Assembly: GCF_037893015.1 (NCBI RefSeq) | Contig: NC_133666.1 | Location: 619,535,302-619,599,301, forward strand | DNA length: 64,000 nt | From: Macrotis lagotis | Lineage: Eukaryota; Chordata; Mammalia; Peramelemorphia; Peramelidae | Reading direction: 5' to 3' | Part shown: piece after piece, positions 52,351 to 64,000 of the stretch | Numbering within the stretch: the first letter of the stretch is position 1 | How the letters are laid out: each line of letters begins with the position of its first letter | Made by a program: the position numbers and the translations under genes | Notes under the pieces: model-generated | What the model was told of the DNA's origin: nothing | Database searches by the model: none | Seen by the model: the letters and a program-made list of their open reading frames with translations, nothing else

Positions 52351-52384
52351 TGTCCAACCTTATTTTTAAAAGTTTTTACTGATA

Positions 52385-52556
52385 GGAGCAGCTAGGTGGC
52401 GCACTGGATAGAGCACTGGCCCTAGAGTCAGGAGTACCTGAGTTCAAATCCCACCTCAGACACTTAATAATTACCTAGCTGTGTAACCTTGGGCAAGCCA
52501 CTTAACCTCATTTGCCTTGCAAAAAAAATAAAACAAAACAACCTAAAATAAAATAA
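52385..52556 (+). mobile_element. tRNA-derived marsupial SINE
   Basis: Head 'gagcagctaggtggcgcact', B-box 'gagttcaaatccc', tail with an A-rich (AAAAC)n run. Confidence 0.92.
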
Positions 52557-52739
52557 AAAATGAAAAAAAAGATTAGGACCAACTCCTGCCAAAAAGTGTT
52601 GTTTACTTAGATTATATCTACTGATAGTTACCTTATTAAAAATTAAAACACTTTATTATGAGGAACCTCCAAAAAAGAGGTCCTGGAACACATTTTGAGA
52701 ACCATTGGTATAGCTAAATTAAAACTTTGGAAAAGACAT

Positions 52740-53050
52740 GATAGTCGTCCTAAAGTATCATGAAGGATACTTCATAAGGGAATGGGATTAAATTTGGAAC
52801 CACAGCAAAACTAGGAGCAATGGTTTAAAATTATAAATAGGCAGATTTCCACACAAATTTCTTATAAAATATTGCCTAAAATGGTAATAAGCTGCCTCAG
52901 GAGGTAGGAGACTCCCCATCATTGGAAATCTTCAAGCAGATATTGGATGACCATTTGACAGGGATACTATGAAAAGATGCCTTTTGTTTACAGGTTGAGA
53001 CAAGATGACTTCTGAGGACCTTTCATCTATGAAAAACTGTGAGATCTAAA
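52740..53050 (+). repeat. CR1/L3 LINE 3' end
   Basis: 'gctgcctcaggaggtaggagactccccatcattggaaatcttcaagcag', 'ggaccttt' and the end 'gtgagatct'. This is a good CR1-type terminus. Confidence 0.7.
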
Positions 53051-53189
53051 AATAAGGAATTGCTAAAGCCATTCCAACAATCTCATTGATTTTTGTCATA
53101 TGACTATTCTGATATAAATTAAATGATGGATATTGCAACTGCAGGCTTATTGGCATGCATGACATTTATAATTTTTTTTCAAATATTGG

Positions 53190-55081
<1,892 letters not shown>

Positions 55082-55089
55082 CTGAAACA

Positions 55090-55735
55090 AGAAATTGAAA
55101 ATATGATGTGCTTTATGCTGAGAAAAATTATTAGAATAGGAATAACATCATTGATACTTTTATATAAGCATTATATGTGACTTTACTTATTGTCAGAATT
55201 AACAAAATCTAAAAAGACCCTAGGAACTAGGAAACAGGATGAATTAAGTAGAGGTATAATCTAGCTATGGGGCACAGTGAACACAAAGTGAACCAGCTGA
55301 GGACAGTAAAAATTTGATCAGCAGAACAGCTTGGGCGAGAGAACTGGGAAGGAACAAGAAATTTTGAGGTATAAGCAGTGTGTGTGAGGGTAATAAGATA
55401 AGTTTTCAGTTAAGTTATGTGATGGATGGTATGGACAGTGATGAGATGGCCTGAGTAGGTAAATAAGAATATCTGATGCGGGAGTAGTTGAATTATACAG
55501 AAATCAAACATAATGCTTTATAAGGTAATGAGTTCTTTGTCACCAGAGTATTTCATCAGAGGCTGGATAAAAATTTGTCACAGGATGATTTCTTTCTTTT
55601 CTTTTCTTTTTTTCTTTTTAACAAAAGAGAGTTATATAATTCCTTGAGTGAAACCTTTCATCTTTGATTTATAGATTTGAGCCTTTTCTAACTCAAATTA
55701 CATTGCTGCATATCTTTCAGAGTATAACTTTCCCT
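55090..55735. other. Intron-like stretch upstream of exon D, no KRAB exon seen
   Basis: No KRAB or SCAN motif was recognised on the minus strand. Confidence 0.4.
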
Positions 55736-55739
55736 CAAA

Positions 55740-56175
55740 TCTTTTTTTAATTTAAATATTTTATTTTTTTTTCCAACTACATTCAATGGTAGTTTCTACA
55801 AATCATTTTTTTGACAAGGTTTTGAGTTTTAGTTTTTTCTCCCTCCCTCCCTTCCCCTTACAAAAAGCAATCTAATATAAATTCTATATTTATAACCATG
55901 CTAAACAGATCAATATTGAACATGTTGTGAGAGAAGACAGATCCAAATGGAAGAAAGAAAACATTAGGGAAGAAAAAATGACAATACATAAGACAACTTT
56001 TAAAAATTGAAGTTTTGGTCTTCATTTAAACTCCGAGTCTTCCTTCACAAGCCTTTAAATTTGTCTTTTGATTATTGTACTGCTGAAATAAACAAGTCCA
56101 TCCTGGTTGATCATCACCCCATATTTTTGTCAATGTGTACAATGCATCAATTCATGCAAGTCAAAGGATGATTTC
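55740..56175 (-). repeat. LINE 3' region (L1-like), antisense
   Basis: 'aattcaatggtagtttctacaaatc', 'ctccctccctccctt', 'cttataac...aacatgttgtgagagaagac' and 'ttaaaaattgaagttttggtcttcatttaaactcc' are the reverse of the LINE text at 49700-49920. Confidence 0.6.
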
Positions 56176-56210
56176 TAAAGGTTTCTATTATTCTTTAAGT
56201 ATAGATGAGA

Positions 56211-56367
56211 GGGGCAGCTAGGTGGCGCAGTGGATAGAGCACCAGCCCTGGAGTCAGGAGTACTTGAGTTCAAATCCAGCCTCAGACACTTAATAATGAC
56301 CTAGTTGTGTGGCCTTGGGCAAGCCACTTAACCCCATTTGCTTTGCAAAAACCTAAAAAAATAAATA
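56211..56367 (+). mobile_element. tRNA-derived marsupial SINE
   Basis: Close to consensus. Flanks 'aagtatag[a/g]tgag' at about 56198 and 56368 are a duplication. Confidence 0.95.
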
Positions 56368-56519
56368 AAGTATAGGTGAGGAAAAAAGGACTGCTAAGAT
56401 AGGGAAAAGGAGGTCAGTTCCTATTCCTAACTCAGCCTAGCTCCAAGGTAGCACTAGAGAACATTGTGGAGAAGTTGTTTTTTCCCTTATGATTGGGCAT
56501 AGTAGAAATTTTTAGTAGA

Positions 56520-57270
56520 AGCCTAATGATCATTTATCCTTTGCAACACATTTCTTGAATATAACCACTTCTCTCCTCTGACATACAGACTCTCATCAAT
56601 TCACATATGAACTACTAGAATAGTCTTCTGGTGGGATCTGCATGCTTCAAGTCTCTACCCATGCTAATCTATTCTTTATTCAGTCAACCAAATGATTTTT
56701 CACAATTGTAGATTCAATCATATCACCTTCTTACTCAAATTCCACTGACTTCCTATCAGCTCTCAGCTCAAATACAAAATATGGTTTGAGGTTCAAAGCC
56801 CTTCATAAACAGTCCCCCCCCACCTTCTATTATATGTTCTTACACCTTACTCCCCACCATATTTTCTTTGATCCAGTGACACTGGTCTCCTGGCTGTTCC
56901 ACGAATAAGACCTTCCATCTCCTGGCTCTAGGCATTTTCCTCAGCTATTCTCTTTGTCTAGAATTGAAGAAACTTCTCTTTGTCTAGAATCTCTTCCTAC
57001 TAGATTACCTTGCTTCCTTCAAGTAAAACACCAAATCCCACCATCTATAGAAAGCCATTCCTAATCCCTATTAATTCTAGTGCCTTTACTCTGTAAATTA
57101 GTTCCTATTTATCCTGTATGTATATTGTTTGTACATATTTGTTTGCATGGTTGTGAGTTTGCTGAGGGCAGGAAGTGACTTTTGCCTCTTTTTGTATTCC
57201 CATCTTTCTATTTCCCCACACAGTGCCTGACACATAGTAGACACTTAATAAATGCTTACTGGCTGATTTA
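56520..57270 (+). repeat. L2 LINE 3' part
   Basis: 'ctcaaattccactgacttcctatcagctctcagctcaaatacaaaat' and the 3' end 'gcctgacacatagtagacacttaataaatgcttactggctg'. Confidence 0.75.
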
Positions 57271-57274
57271 CCTC

Positions 57275-58430
57275 TTTCTATATTATATTGCAGAATGCAT
57301 GATGATGACTGAAGACAGCAGTAAAGTATTAATCTTATGGTTTACCAGGCTTGCAGGCAATCCTGACTTGTCAGAGGCTATTTCAGCAGGAGCCCCAACA
57401 GATCCTATAAAGCTAGAAAAGCTTCAAGACAGTGCTTTTGTCTTTTGCCTTAGATCAGTCTAAGATCTTCACCATGTTGACCACAAAGTGATAAAATTTT
57501 TGATCACAATAATTCTACATAACCATCTATTAAGTTGTAGAGGTCTCACAACCTGTGTCATGGATATAGGAAACCTGGGAATGGAAATAGGAATATATCA
57601 TATATAGCCAGTATGAGTTTGCCTCATTTCAGGAAATAACTGATTATAAAAGCTGACCCTGAGCAAGTCATTTAACCTCTCAATCTTGATTTCCCCATAT
57701 ATAAAAAGCACCTATTGTTGTTGTGAAGTCTGAATGAAATATCAAATGTAAAATGCTTTGCAAAACTTCAAAATGGTATCTAAATGGTAATTATTATATT
57801 CCATATTATTATTTTGTTAGAATATATTTGAAATATTCAAAAGAAAAAATTTGATATTGTTAAGAAGCTAGGTTTTGGGGAATTGTTCTGTTTTTGTTTT
57901 TAGGACTACAAGAATTATCAAAGAAATGAAATTGAATGCTAACAAAAAAGAAAAAGGAGAGCTAGCATAGTGAAATAGAAAAAATATTGAATTTGGCCTA
58001 AGAGAACTTATGTTTAAATCCAAGCTCTTCAAATTCCACCTCTGTAACATTTAACAAGTCCTTTTACTGCCCTAATTTTGTTACCTCACTATAAAATGAA
58101 AAGGTTGAATGAAATGATTTCTAAAAGCCTCTTGTTATAAATACTATAAACCTATCAGCAAGCTAGGTGAATTGTGACAAAGAAACTTTGATTCCAAGAA
58201 AGGAATCTTTTCATGAAAATGCCACAAGGTTAACCAGTGGGAAAGACAGACAAGATGATGGTATCTCATTCTATCTCTGTCTTTGAAATTAGGAAAGCCA
58301 TTCTCCCAGGGAAAAGTCCTCATCTGCAAAAACTGAACAGAAACAGGGGTTTTTTTCCAAAAGGGAAGAATAAAGGGTCCTTTAATATCTCCATCATTTT
58401 CAGAGATCTTTCAATTATTACTGAAAATAC
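57275..58430. other. No recognised gene; MIR near 57650
   Basis: A MIR tail at about 57650-57800 ('ctgagcaagtcatttaacctctcaatcttgatttccccat', 'gttgtgaagtctgaatgaaat'). The rest is unassigned. Confidence 0.4.
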
Positions 58431-58433
58431 TTC

Positions 58434-58560
58434 AGGAGCAGTGGATAGAGCACTGGCCCTAGAGTTAGGAGGACCTGAATTCAAATTTGAGCTCAGACTT
58501 AATTATCTAGCCTTATGACCTTGGGCAAGTCACTTAACCCCTTTGCCTTGCCAAAAAAAA
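58434..58560 (+). mobile_element. tRNA-derived marsupial SINE, 5'-truncated and diverged
   Basis: 'gcagtggatagagcactggccctagagttaggag', 'gaattcaaatttgagctcag', tail 'tttgccttgccaaaaaaaa'. Confidence 0.85.
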
Positions 58561-58564
58561 GGAA

Positions 58565-59590
58565 TAAAGTGCTTCAGTAATCTTGATACTGAATTCATCT
58601 GGGTGATTGGAATTTTTCAAGTCATCTCTCTGCTTACTTTGGGTTATCAATTCCTCATTATTCATTTGTATTGTTTTTCCTAGTGCAAGGGTATTCTTTT
58701 TTGGTGTAAATGAGAAGCAAAATAAAAATTGAGCTACTCTGTTTTCTGTTTTCAATCATCATCATCCTATTCACCCTAAGTAGCAGTCCTATCCCTTCTT
58801 TGGTCCACCCTTTCCCCCCAATATAGCTTCTAATAAATAAATTTTTAAAGTCCTCTTTGCTTTCTCATCCACCTTAACTCATTCTGAGCTTTAACTCCTA
58901 ATACTATTTTTACAAGACAATGCAATGTTTTTCTTCTCATTCTCTGTAACCTGTCTTTGCTTCCAGATGAGTGGCCTGTGCATTTACATTAATCTCTTCA
59001 GATAACTTCCATTTTTCCCCCACATTAGAACTATTCTCTTATATCCCTAGAATTTTATTATCAAGAGATGTTCCATCCCTCCTGAACTGACTTTTCCTAT
59101 ACAATTTAATCTATCCTATCTTCCTCTTACCTCTTAGAGTTTTGCTATTTTGGTCTACTTTGCTTTCTTGAGAGAAAATAATAAACTCTAGAATAGAACA
59201 GTTATTTGCCTCCAACCAGTTCCTCTCTGTCAGTAAGAATCAGCTCCCATTTAGAATTTCCCCTAGTTGGTTCATCCACCTTTTAAAGAATGTTATCAGT
59301 AAAGCACATCATTAAATTGGTAGCTTCTCTGATTTGAGCAGAAAGAGAGCTCAGAAGGATGTCTAAATAACCAGTCTCCTCATCCTTCTAAGTCTTCTTA
59401 TCTTGAATAAGATCTCCCATATGACAACTTTCCTAGAAATCACATACCAATCTAGTTGTTTACTCTTGAACTAATTCCCAGAGTAGAAGTGAAAAAAAAA
59501 GATCCCATAAACTGGTCCATCCAAGAAATACTTGATTTCTTTGCCAAGGCCATTACAGCCAAGGGCAATTTATTTTAATGTATTAACTCA
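58565..59590. other. No recognised gene; diffuse L2-like pieces
   Basis: Pyrimidine-rich, mostly unassigned. No splice or coding signal stands out. Confidence 0.3.
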
Positions 59591-59594
59591 TTTA

Positions 59595-59830
59595 CAAAAT
59601 TATGGGCCAGGATGGTAGAAGCAGAGTGGATAGAGTGCTGGATCTGGTGTCAAGAAAAATAGGGTTTGAATCTTGCCTCATACATTTATCAACTGGGTGA
59701 CTCTGGGAAATTCAATTAACCACTTCCTGCCTCAGTTTCTTCATCTCCAACTGTGTCCAAAGGGACATGTGAATGCACCTGTGTTATAACATTTTTAATG
59801 CCCTGAAATAAGACAAAAATGACATGTTCA
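59595..59830 (+). repeat. MIR-type SINE
   Basis: 'gtagaagcagagtggatagagtgctgg', 'cctcagtttcttcatctcc' and a tail of 'gtgttataacatttttaatgcc'. Confidence 0.5.
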
Positions 59831-60119
59831 TCATATTTGTAGAGCATTGGACTGATTGGATGAAATTGAATGGAGACAAATGTAAATGCTTATACTGAGG
59901 ATCAAAAAATCAATTTCTCAAATATAAACTAGAGAAGGTATGGATAGAAAATAATTTATCCAAAAATTATAAAAGGGATTTAGAGAAGAACAAGCTCAAT
60001 AACAGTTGGCAGCATGCTAGCTAAGGCTATTTTGGGTTGTATTACTGGAGGCATAGGAATAAAAGAAAAGTTTCTCTGTAATCTGTCCCAGTCAGACCCT
60101 ATCTGATGTACTGAGTTCA

Positions 60120-60470
60120 TTTGGGGGTCTTCTAAAATTCTGGAAAGCATACTAAGAAGAGCAATGAGGGAGGAAGGTGAATGGTCTCATTTTCATTCAT
60201 CAGAGAATTAGTTGAAGAAATTTGTTTAGCTTGAAGGTTTAGGAGAATATGATAGCTTTGTTCAAGTACTTGAAGGGTTGTCATGTGCAAGAGTAATCAG
60301 ATTTGACCACTATGGAAAGAACTAGAAATAATAGAAGTCCCACTAAGGCAAATTTAGATTTGTTGTCAAGAAAAAACTAACAGAGTTATCTAAAAGTTGA
60401 ATAGGTTACCTTGAGAGGTGGTGAATTCTCTTTCTTTGGAGGTCTTCAAGTAGAGATCATATAACTACTT
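60120..60470 (+). repeat. CR1/L3 LINE 3' fragment
   Basis: 'gaagagcaatgagggaggaagg', 'tgttcaagtacttgaagggttgtcatgtgcaagag' and 'ttaccttgagaggtggtgaattctctttctttggaggtcttcaag'. Confidence 0.7.
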
Positions 60471-60715
60471 GTCCAGTATATTACACTGTCAAGTCATATC
60501 CAACTCTTTGTGATCCCATTTGGGGTTTTCATGCCAAAAATACTGGAGTTTGCTAGTTCCCTCTCAGCTCATTTTACAGATGAGGAACTGAAGCAAACAG
60601 GATTAAATGAATTACCCAGGATCACACAGCAGGTAGGTGTCTGAGTCCTAATTTGAACTCATGTTTTACTAATTCCAGGCCCCTCTCTATCCACTGCACC
60701 ACACAGCGAACCATA
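60470..60715 (-). mobile_element. Long tRNA-derived SINE, antisense
   Basis: Reverse of the 7.05 and 22.3 kb type: 'gtcatatccaactctttgtgatcccatttggggttttc', 'ctcattttacagatgaggaactg', 'ctatccactgcacca'. Confidence 0.75.
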
Positions 60716-60719
60716 AGAT

Positions 60720-61100
60720 CAGCTTAAGTCCTTTTCAAGACTCAGCTCAGATACTAATTGTTTCATAAAATTTATGTTTACATACTATTCCCAAACCAAG
60801 AGTGCTCTCGCCCTACTCAAATTTTCGTAACTTTCCTTTGCTTCTAAGACATTCTACCCTGCCTCATAGTCTTCTGAGTACCTGTCCTATTCCCTATAGT
60901 AGACTACAAGCTCCTTAAGGGCAGGTCCTGGATCTATTTTCCTTTATATGACCTCCAGGGTCATACTTAGCAAATGTTTTAACCACTGAAATGACAGTTT
61001 ATTAATAGAGACCACATATAAGCTCCTTTAAAGGCACGGACTGATCCACTCCTATTGTGTTGTCTTATTTAGCTTAATAAATGTTTGTTGACTGCCTGTA
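60720..61100 (+). repeat. L2 LINE 3' end
   Basis: 'ttcaagactcagctcagatac', 'actacaagctccttaagggcaggtcc' and 'gcttaataaatgtttgttgac'. Confidence 0.75.
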
Positions 61101-61249
61101 AGCAGCACTGCCTCGGCCTCTGCCAGGGAGGCAGCAAGGGTTGGTGGTAGGATTTGCAACTCCCACTTGTACCAGGAAGCGTGTTAGGCATACAGGGATG
61201 AAGATAACGTCAGTGAAGTGCTGCAAAGTTGCGAAACCCTCTGCCTAAA

Positions 61250-62400
61250 TGAGTTCCTCCGAGCCTCCCAGTCCCCGGAGGACATCATCATCCCTATTTT
61301 ACAAGAGCAGACTTTTCGCCTTGCCAGGGCCATAGTGCTAGCCCCGTCAAGGGCCGGGTTTGAACCCGAGTCTTCTGCCTCCAGGACCAGCACTGAGGCC
61401 CCTTGTCCCCCACCACCCTCCCCACAATCAAACCTTGGGCCCGGCTGGGAGGAGCTTCAGAGACCACCCAGGGAGACCCTCCGGTCTTTTACAGAAGGGG
61501 ACGCTGAGCCCCAAAGAGGGGGGTCTCCTCCCGATCACGCAGTGGTGGAGCTGCGGGGTCCGGACGGAGATGTCGCTGCCTGCCAGCCTAGGGACCTCTC
61601 CCCGCTGCCCGAGCGGCCCCCGGAGCGCCCCCGGCCCCGACTCACCCTCGACTCGGGGCGCGCGGGGTCCGGGGAGGGGGCGAGGGGGCGGAGTTCTGGT
61701 TGTCCCCACAGTTCAACTGGGGCGAGCCGCGTGGAAACGGGCGGCGCGCGGGCTTGGTCCTGGGAGACTGTGCCAGGGCGCCGGGAGGCTGCGGGATCTC
61801 GGGACCCCCGCCCCCCGCCAGCTCCCCTCTGCGGCTCCCGGGAAGCCTCCTCTCCCTGCCTTTCTCCTGGCGCCCCGAGACAGACCATTAGTGCCAGGGG
61901 GTCCTCGCGGCGGGGCTCCTCCCAGCTGCTGAGGGCGGAGGCCGGTGCGTGTTCTCGCCCCTCACTTGGGTCCCAGGCTGACAGCTATCGGCCCCCGTGG
62001 CTCTCACTGGCCCCCCGCGTCGCGGAGCCCGAGCCGCTGATAGCTCCTCAGGGACTGCACCCCGAACCCCTCTGCAGCCTGTCCCACGAGGGGCTGCCCG
62101 GCTCCCGCTGCCTCCGTCCGCCTTGGGAAGCCTCTCATGGTTGGGAACCCCACCCGGTGCTCCTGGCGCCGCTGTCAAGGACCCCGCCGGACCAAGCAAA
62201 GCCCCCCAGGACCCGATGGCCCTTCCCACGCGGGCGGGCAGGCGCGTCCGCCTGGGCACCGTCCCGCGCACTCTTCCCAGCCCTGGCACAAGCTGCGCCT
62301 TTCTGTGGCCGGGCAGGACCACGGACAGCGGCTGGCACTTGTGGGGCAGATCCAGGCCCATGACTTAGCGAGCTCATGGCGGACCCACCTACTGAACTGA
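61250..62400. promoter_or_regulatory. CpG island D, promoter-like, upstream of zinc-finger exon D
   Basis: About 1 kb of CpG-dense DNA. A good minus-strand donor, 'GAGG|GTGAGT', has its last exon base near 61646. The start of the block (61270-61420) includes an antisense MIR scrap. I saw no CCAAT boxes here. The 381-residue plus-strand frame at 61218-62363 is Pro/Arg/Gly/Ser-rich and overlaps long frames in several other phases, so it is probably a GC effect. Exon D lies about 6.6 kb downstream on the minus strand. Confidence 0.5.
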
Positions 62401-63229
62401 CCCTGTCATCACTTAAACACATTTAAACTGCAGGATCTATTCAATCTCGGATCCTGGCTCCCCTTTATTTACCCAAGAAACGTTTTTTCAATCGGGTCCA
62501 TTTCCCCTCTCTTCCATCTTCCATCTGCCTAACAAACTGGTTGCCCATAAAAATCTTATTTTTTTTTTTACAGGACAGCCAGGACCTAAGTGAGATACAG
62601 TGAAGAATCCCCACTAGTGAACCCGTCAATTGGTAGTTAGATAACTGTCCTTTCTGTCCCTCCCCCAGTACCTAGGGCACATCCTGGGGGGTGAGGGGTG
62701 GGGAAAGGGGAAGGCTCATGTATTTGGGACTTTTCTATCCCCATGCCCCCTTCTTGTCTTACCCTGGGTGGGAGGTACCCAAATGTTAAGGATAAGCCTA
62801 TAGGAAAAGAAAATACTTGGCTCTAACTTCCCTTACTACTGTTAATAGGTTAAAATACAGATGGTGGTGGTGGGGGAGGCTTGGTTATTTTCTGTTACTT
62901 TACTAAAGTTATTTAATTAACTCATTTGATTTTTTCATTGGCAAGGTTTTCTAGATATACAATACCCAGCTGACTGTTATATCTTGCTGAAGGCTAAAAC
63001 TTCAGAATCAAAAAAAGGTTCTCAGAACTAATTAATAAATCTGGAAGAGCCTTCTTTACTTCATTACCGTTAAGTGTCTTCCTAGCCTCTAGTTCCTTAC
63101 AATCCAGCAAGTATTTGCTATGTCTACTGTGTGCCAGATACTATTCTAAGCCCTAGGAACACAAACACAAAATGAAAAATAGTCCTTGATTTTGAACCAT
63201 TTCTATTAACAAAGAAGAAATGTCTGGGC

Positions 63230-64000
63230 TGACATGGTTATCTTGGGGTCTAGCACCATTCTTTCAGTTTACCTAGTCTCAAAACCTAGGTATTTTCCTC
63301 TTCTCACTCTCATCATATCCAATCTGTTTGCCAAGGCCAGTCAATTTTATCTTTTTTTTTTTGCAAGGCAATGGGGTTAAGTGGCTTGCCCAAGGCTACA
63401 CAGCTAGGTAATTATTAAGTGTCTGAGGCAGGATTTGAACTCAGGTACTCCTGACTCCAGGGCCAGTGCTCTATCCACTGTGCCACCTAGCTGCCCCCAA
63501 TTTTATCTTGATAGCTCTCCTGTTACTGCTACCACATACACTGCTAGGTCCTTTTTGCTTCAAGCCTATACTGCAGCAATATTTTATTGGTCTCCCTACT
63601 TCAATTCTATACCCCCACTTCAGCTATTAATTTTCCTAAAACCACAAATCTGACCATGTCACCCTACTCCAATGAATAAATTCCAATCACTCCCTATCAC
63701 CTCCAGAATCAAACATAAAATCTTTGGTTTGGCATTCAAAGTCCTTTACAACTTGATACCACTCCCACCTCCATCTTTCCAGTCTTTTTACAATCTACTC
63801 CCTCTACAATCTCCAGGATTCATTGACACTGGCTTCTTTATTGTTTAAGACACTCTATTTGTCAACTCCAGGCATTTTCTGATTGTTGCTCTTGGTATTT
63901 TCCCTTATCTCCATCCCTTAATCTAAGAGGTCTTTCCTGACCACCCACCCCCCCACGTAAGTGCTTTCTTTTCTCCAATTTATCTTTGAGCTCTCAACTC
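63230..64000 (+). repeat. L2 LINE fragment running off the window
   Basis: 'ctaaaaccacaaatctgaccatgtcaccctactcc', 'atcacctccagaatcaaacataaaatctttggtttggcattcaaagtcc'. Split by the SINE. Confidence 0.7.
63354..63497 (-). mobile_element. tRNA-derived marsupial SINE
   Basis: Antisense copy in an L2. Perfect duplication 'caattttatctt' at 63342-63353 and 63498-63509. Confidence 0.95.

Overview
The window is mammalian nuclear DNA, and the repeats point to a marsupial. At least twenty copies of one tRNA-derived SINE are present, with a head like 'GGGGCAGCTAGGTGGCGCAG' and a tail like 'TTTGCCTTGCAAAAACC'. They sit among old L2, CR1/L3 and MIR-type repeats and a marsupial-looking L1. The species cannot be named from sequence alone. 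I found no open reading frame that I can defend as an intact protein-coding gene. The recognisable coding sequence is broken: two processed pseudogenes and four C2H2 zinc-finger terminal exons.

Layout. 0-5 kb is L2, MIR and CR1/L3 debris. 5.2-6.5 kb is an RPS4 retrocopy inside a LINE 3' tail. 7-11 kb is L2 and MIR. 11.2-11.5 kb is a CT/CA/TA microsatellite, followed by a small promoter-like island at 11.84 kb. 12.87-12.97 kb is an interstitial telomeric block, followed by a metallothionein retrocopy at 13.2-13.5 kb. 17.4-23.1 kb is an L2 element split by an antisense L1. 24.5 kb holds a short 7SL-RNA-like retrosequence with a poly(A) tail. From 26 kb onward the window is a tandem cluster of four paralogous zinc-finger exons, all on the minus strand: A at 26.0-27.4 kb, B at 35.3-36.7 kb, C at 40.5-41.7 kb and D at 53.2-55.1 kb.

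Each zinc-finger exon begins after a similar splice acceptor with a related linker (D-[SC]-x-x-x-T-x-N). Each has a CpG-rich, promoter-like block some kilobases upstream on the minus strand, at about 30.4-31.0, 38.1-38.8, 45.8-46.3 and 61.4-62.4 kb. This is the usual layout of tandemly duplicated mammalian zinc-finger genes. I could not find KRAB or SCAN exons. All four exons carry stops and frameshifts, so the cluster looks dead here, although D keeps long blocks of intact fingers.

The most unusual structures are: (1) the telomeric block, which ends in a 25-bp perfect inverted copy of sequence 0.7 kb upstream; (2) the 7SL-like retrosequence; (3) an L1 with a 5' end and a target-site duplication but cut off inside ORF2; (4) an RPS4 retrocopy whose duplication encloses a non-RPS4 leader; (5) a solo LTR with betaretrovirus-like layout inside a SINE; (6) a GGGGCC hexanucleotide repeat in a CpG island; and (7) two SINEs stacked at one target site. 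All calls come from reading the sequence; no search was run.
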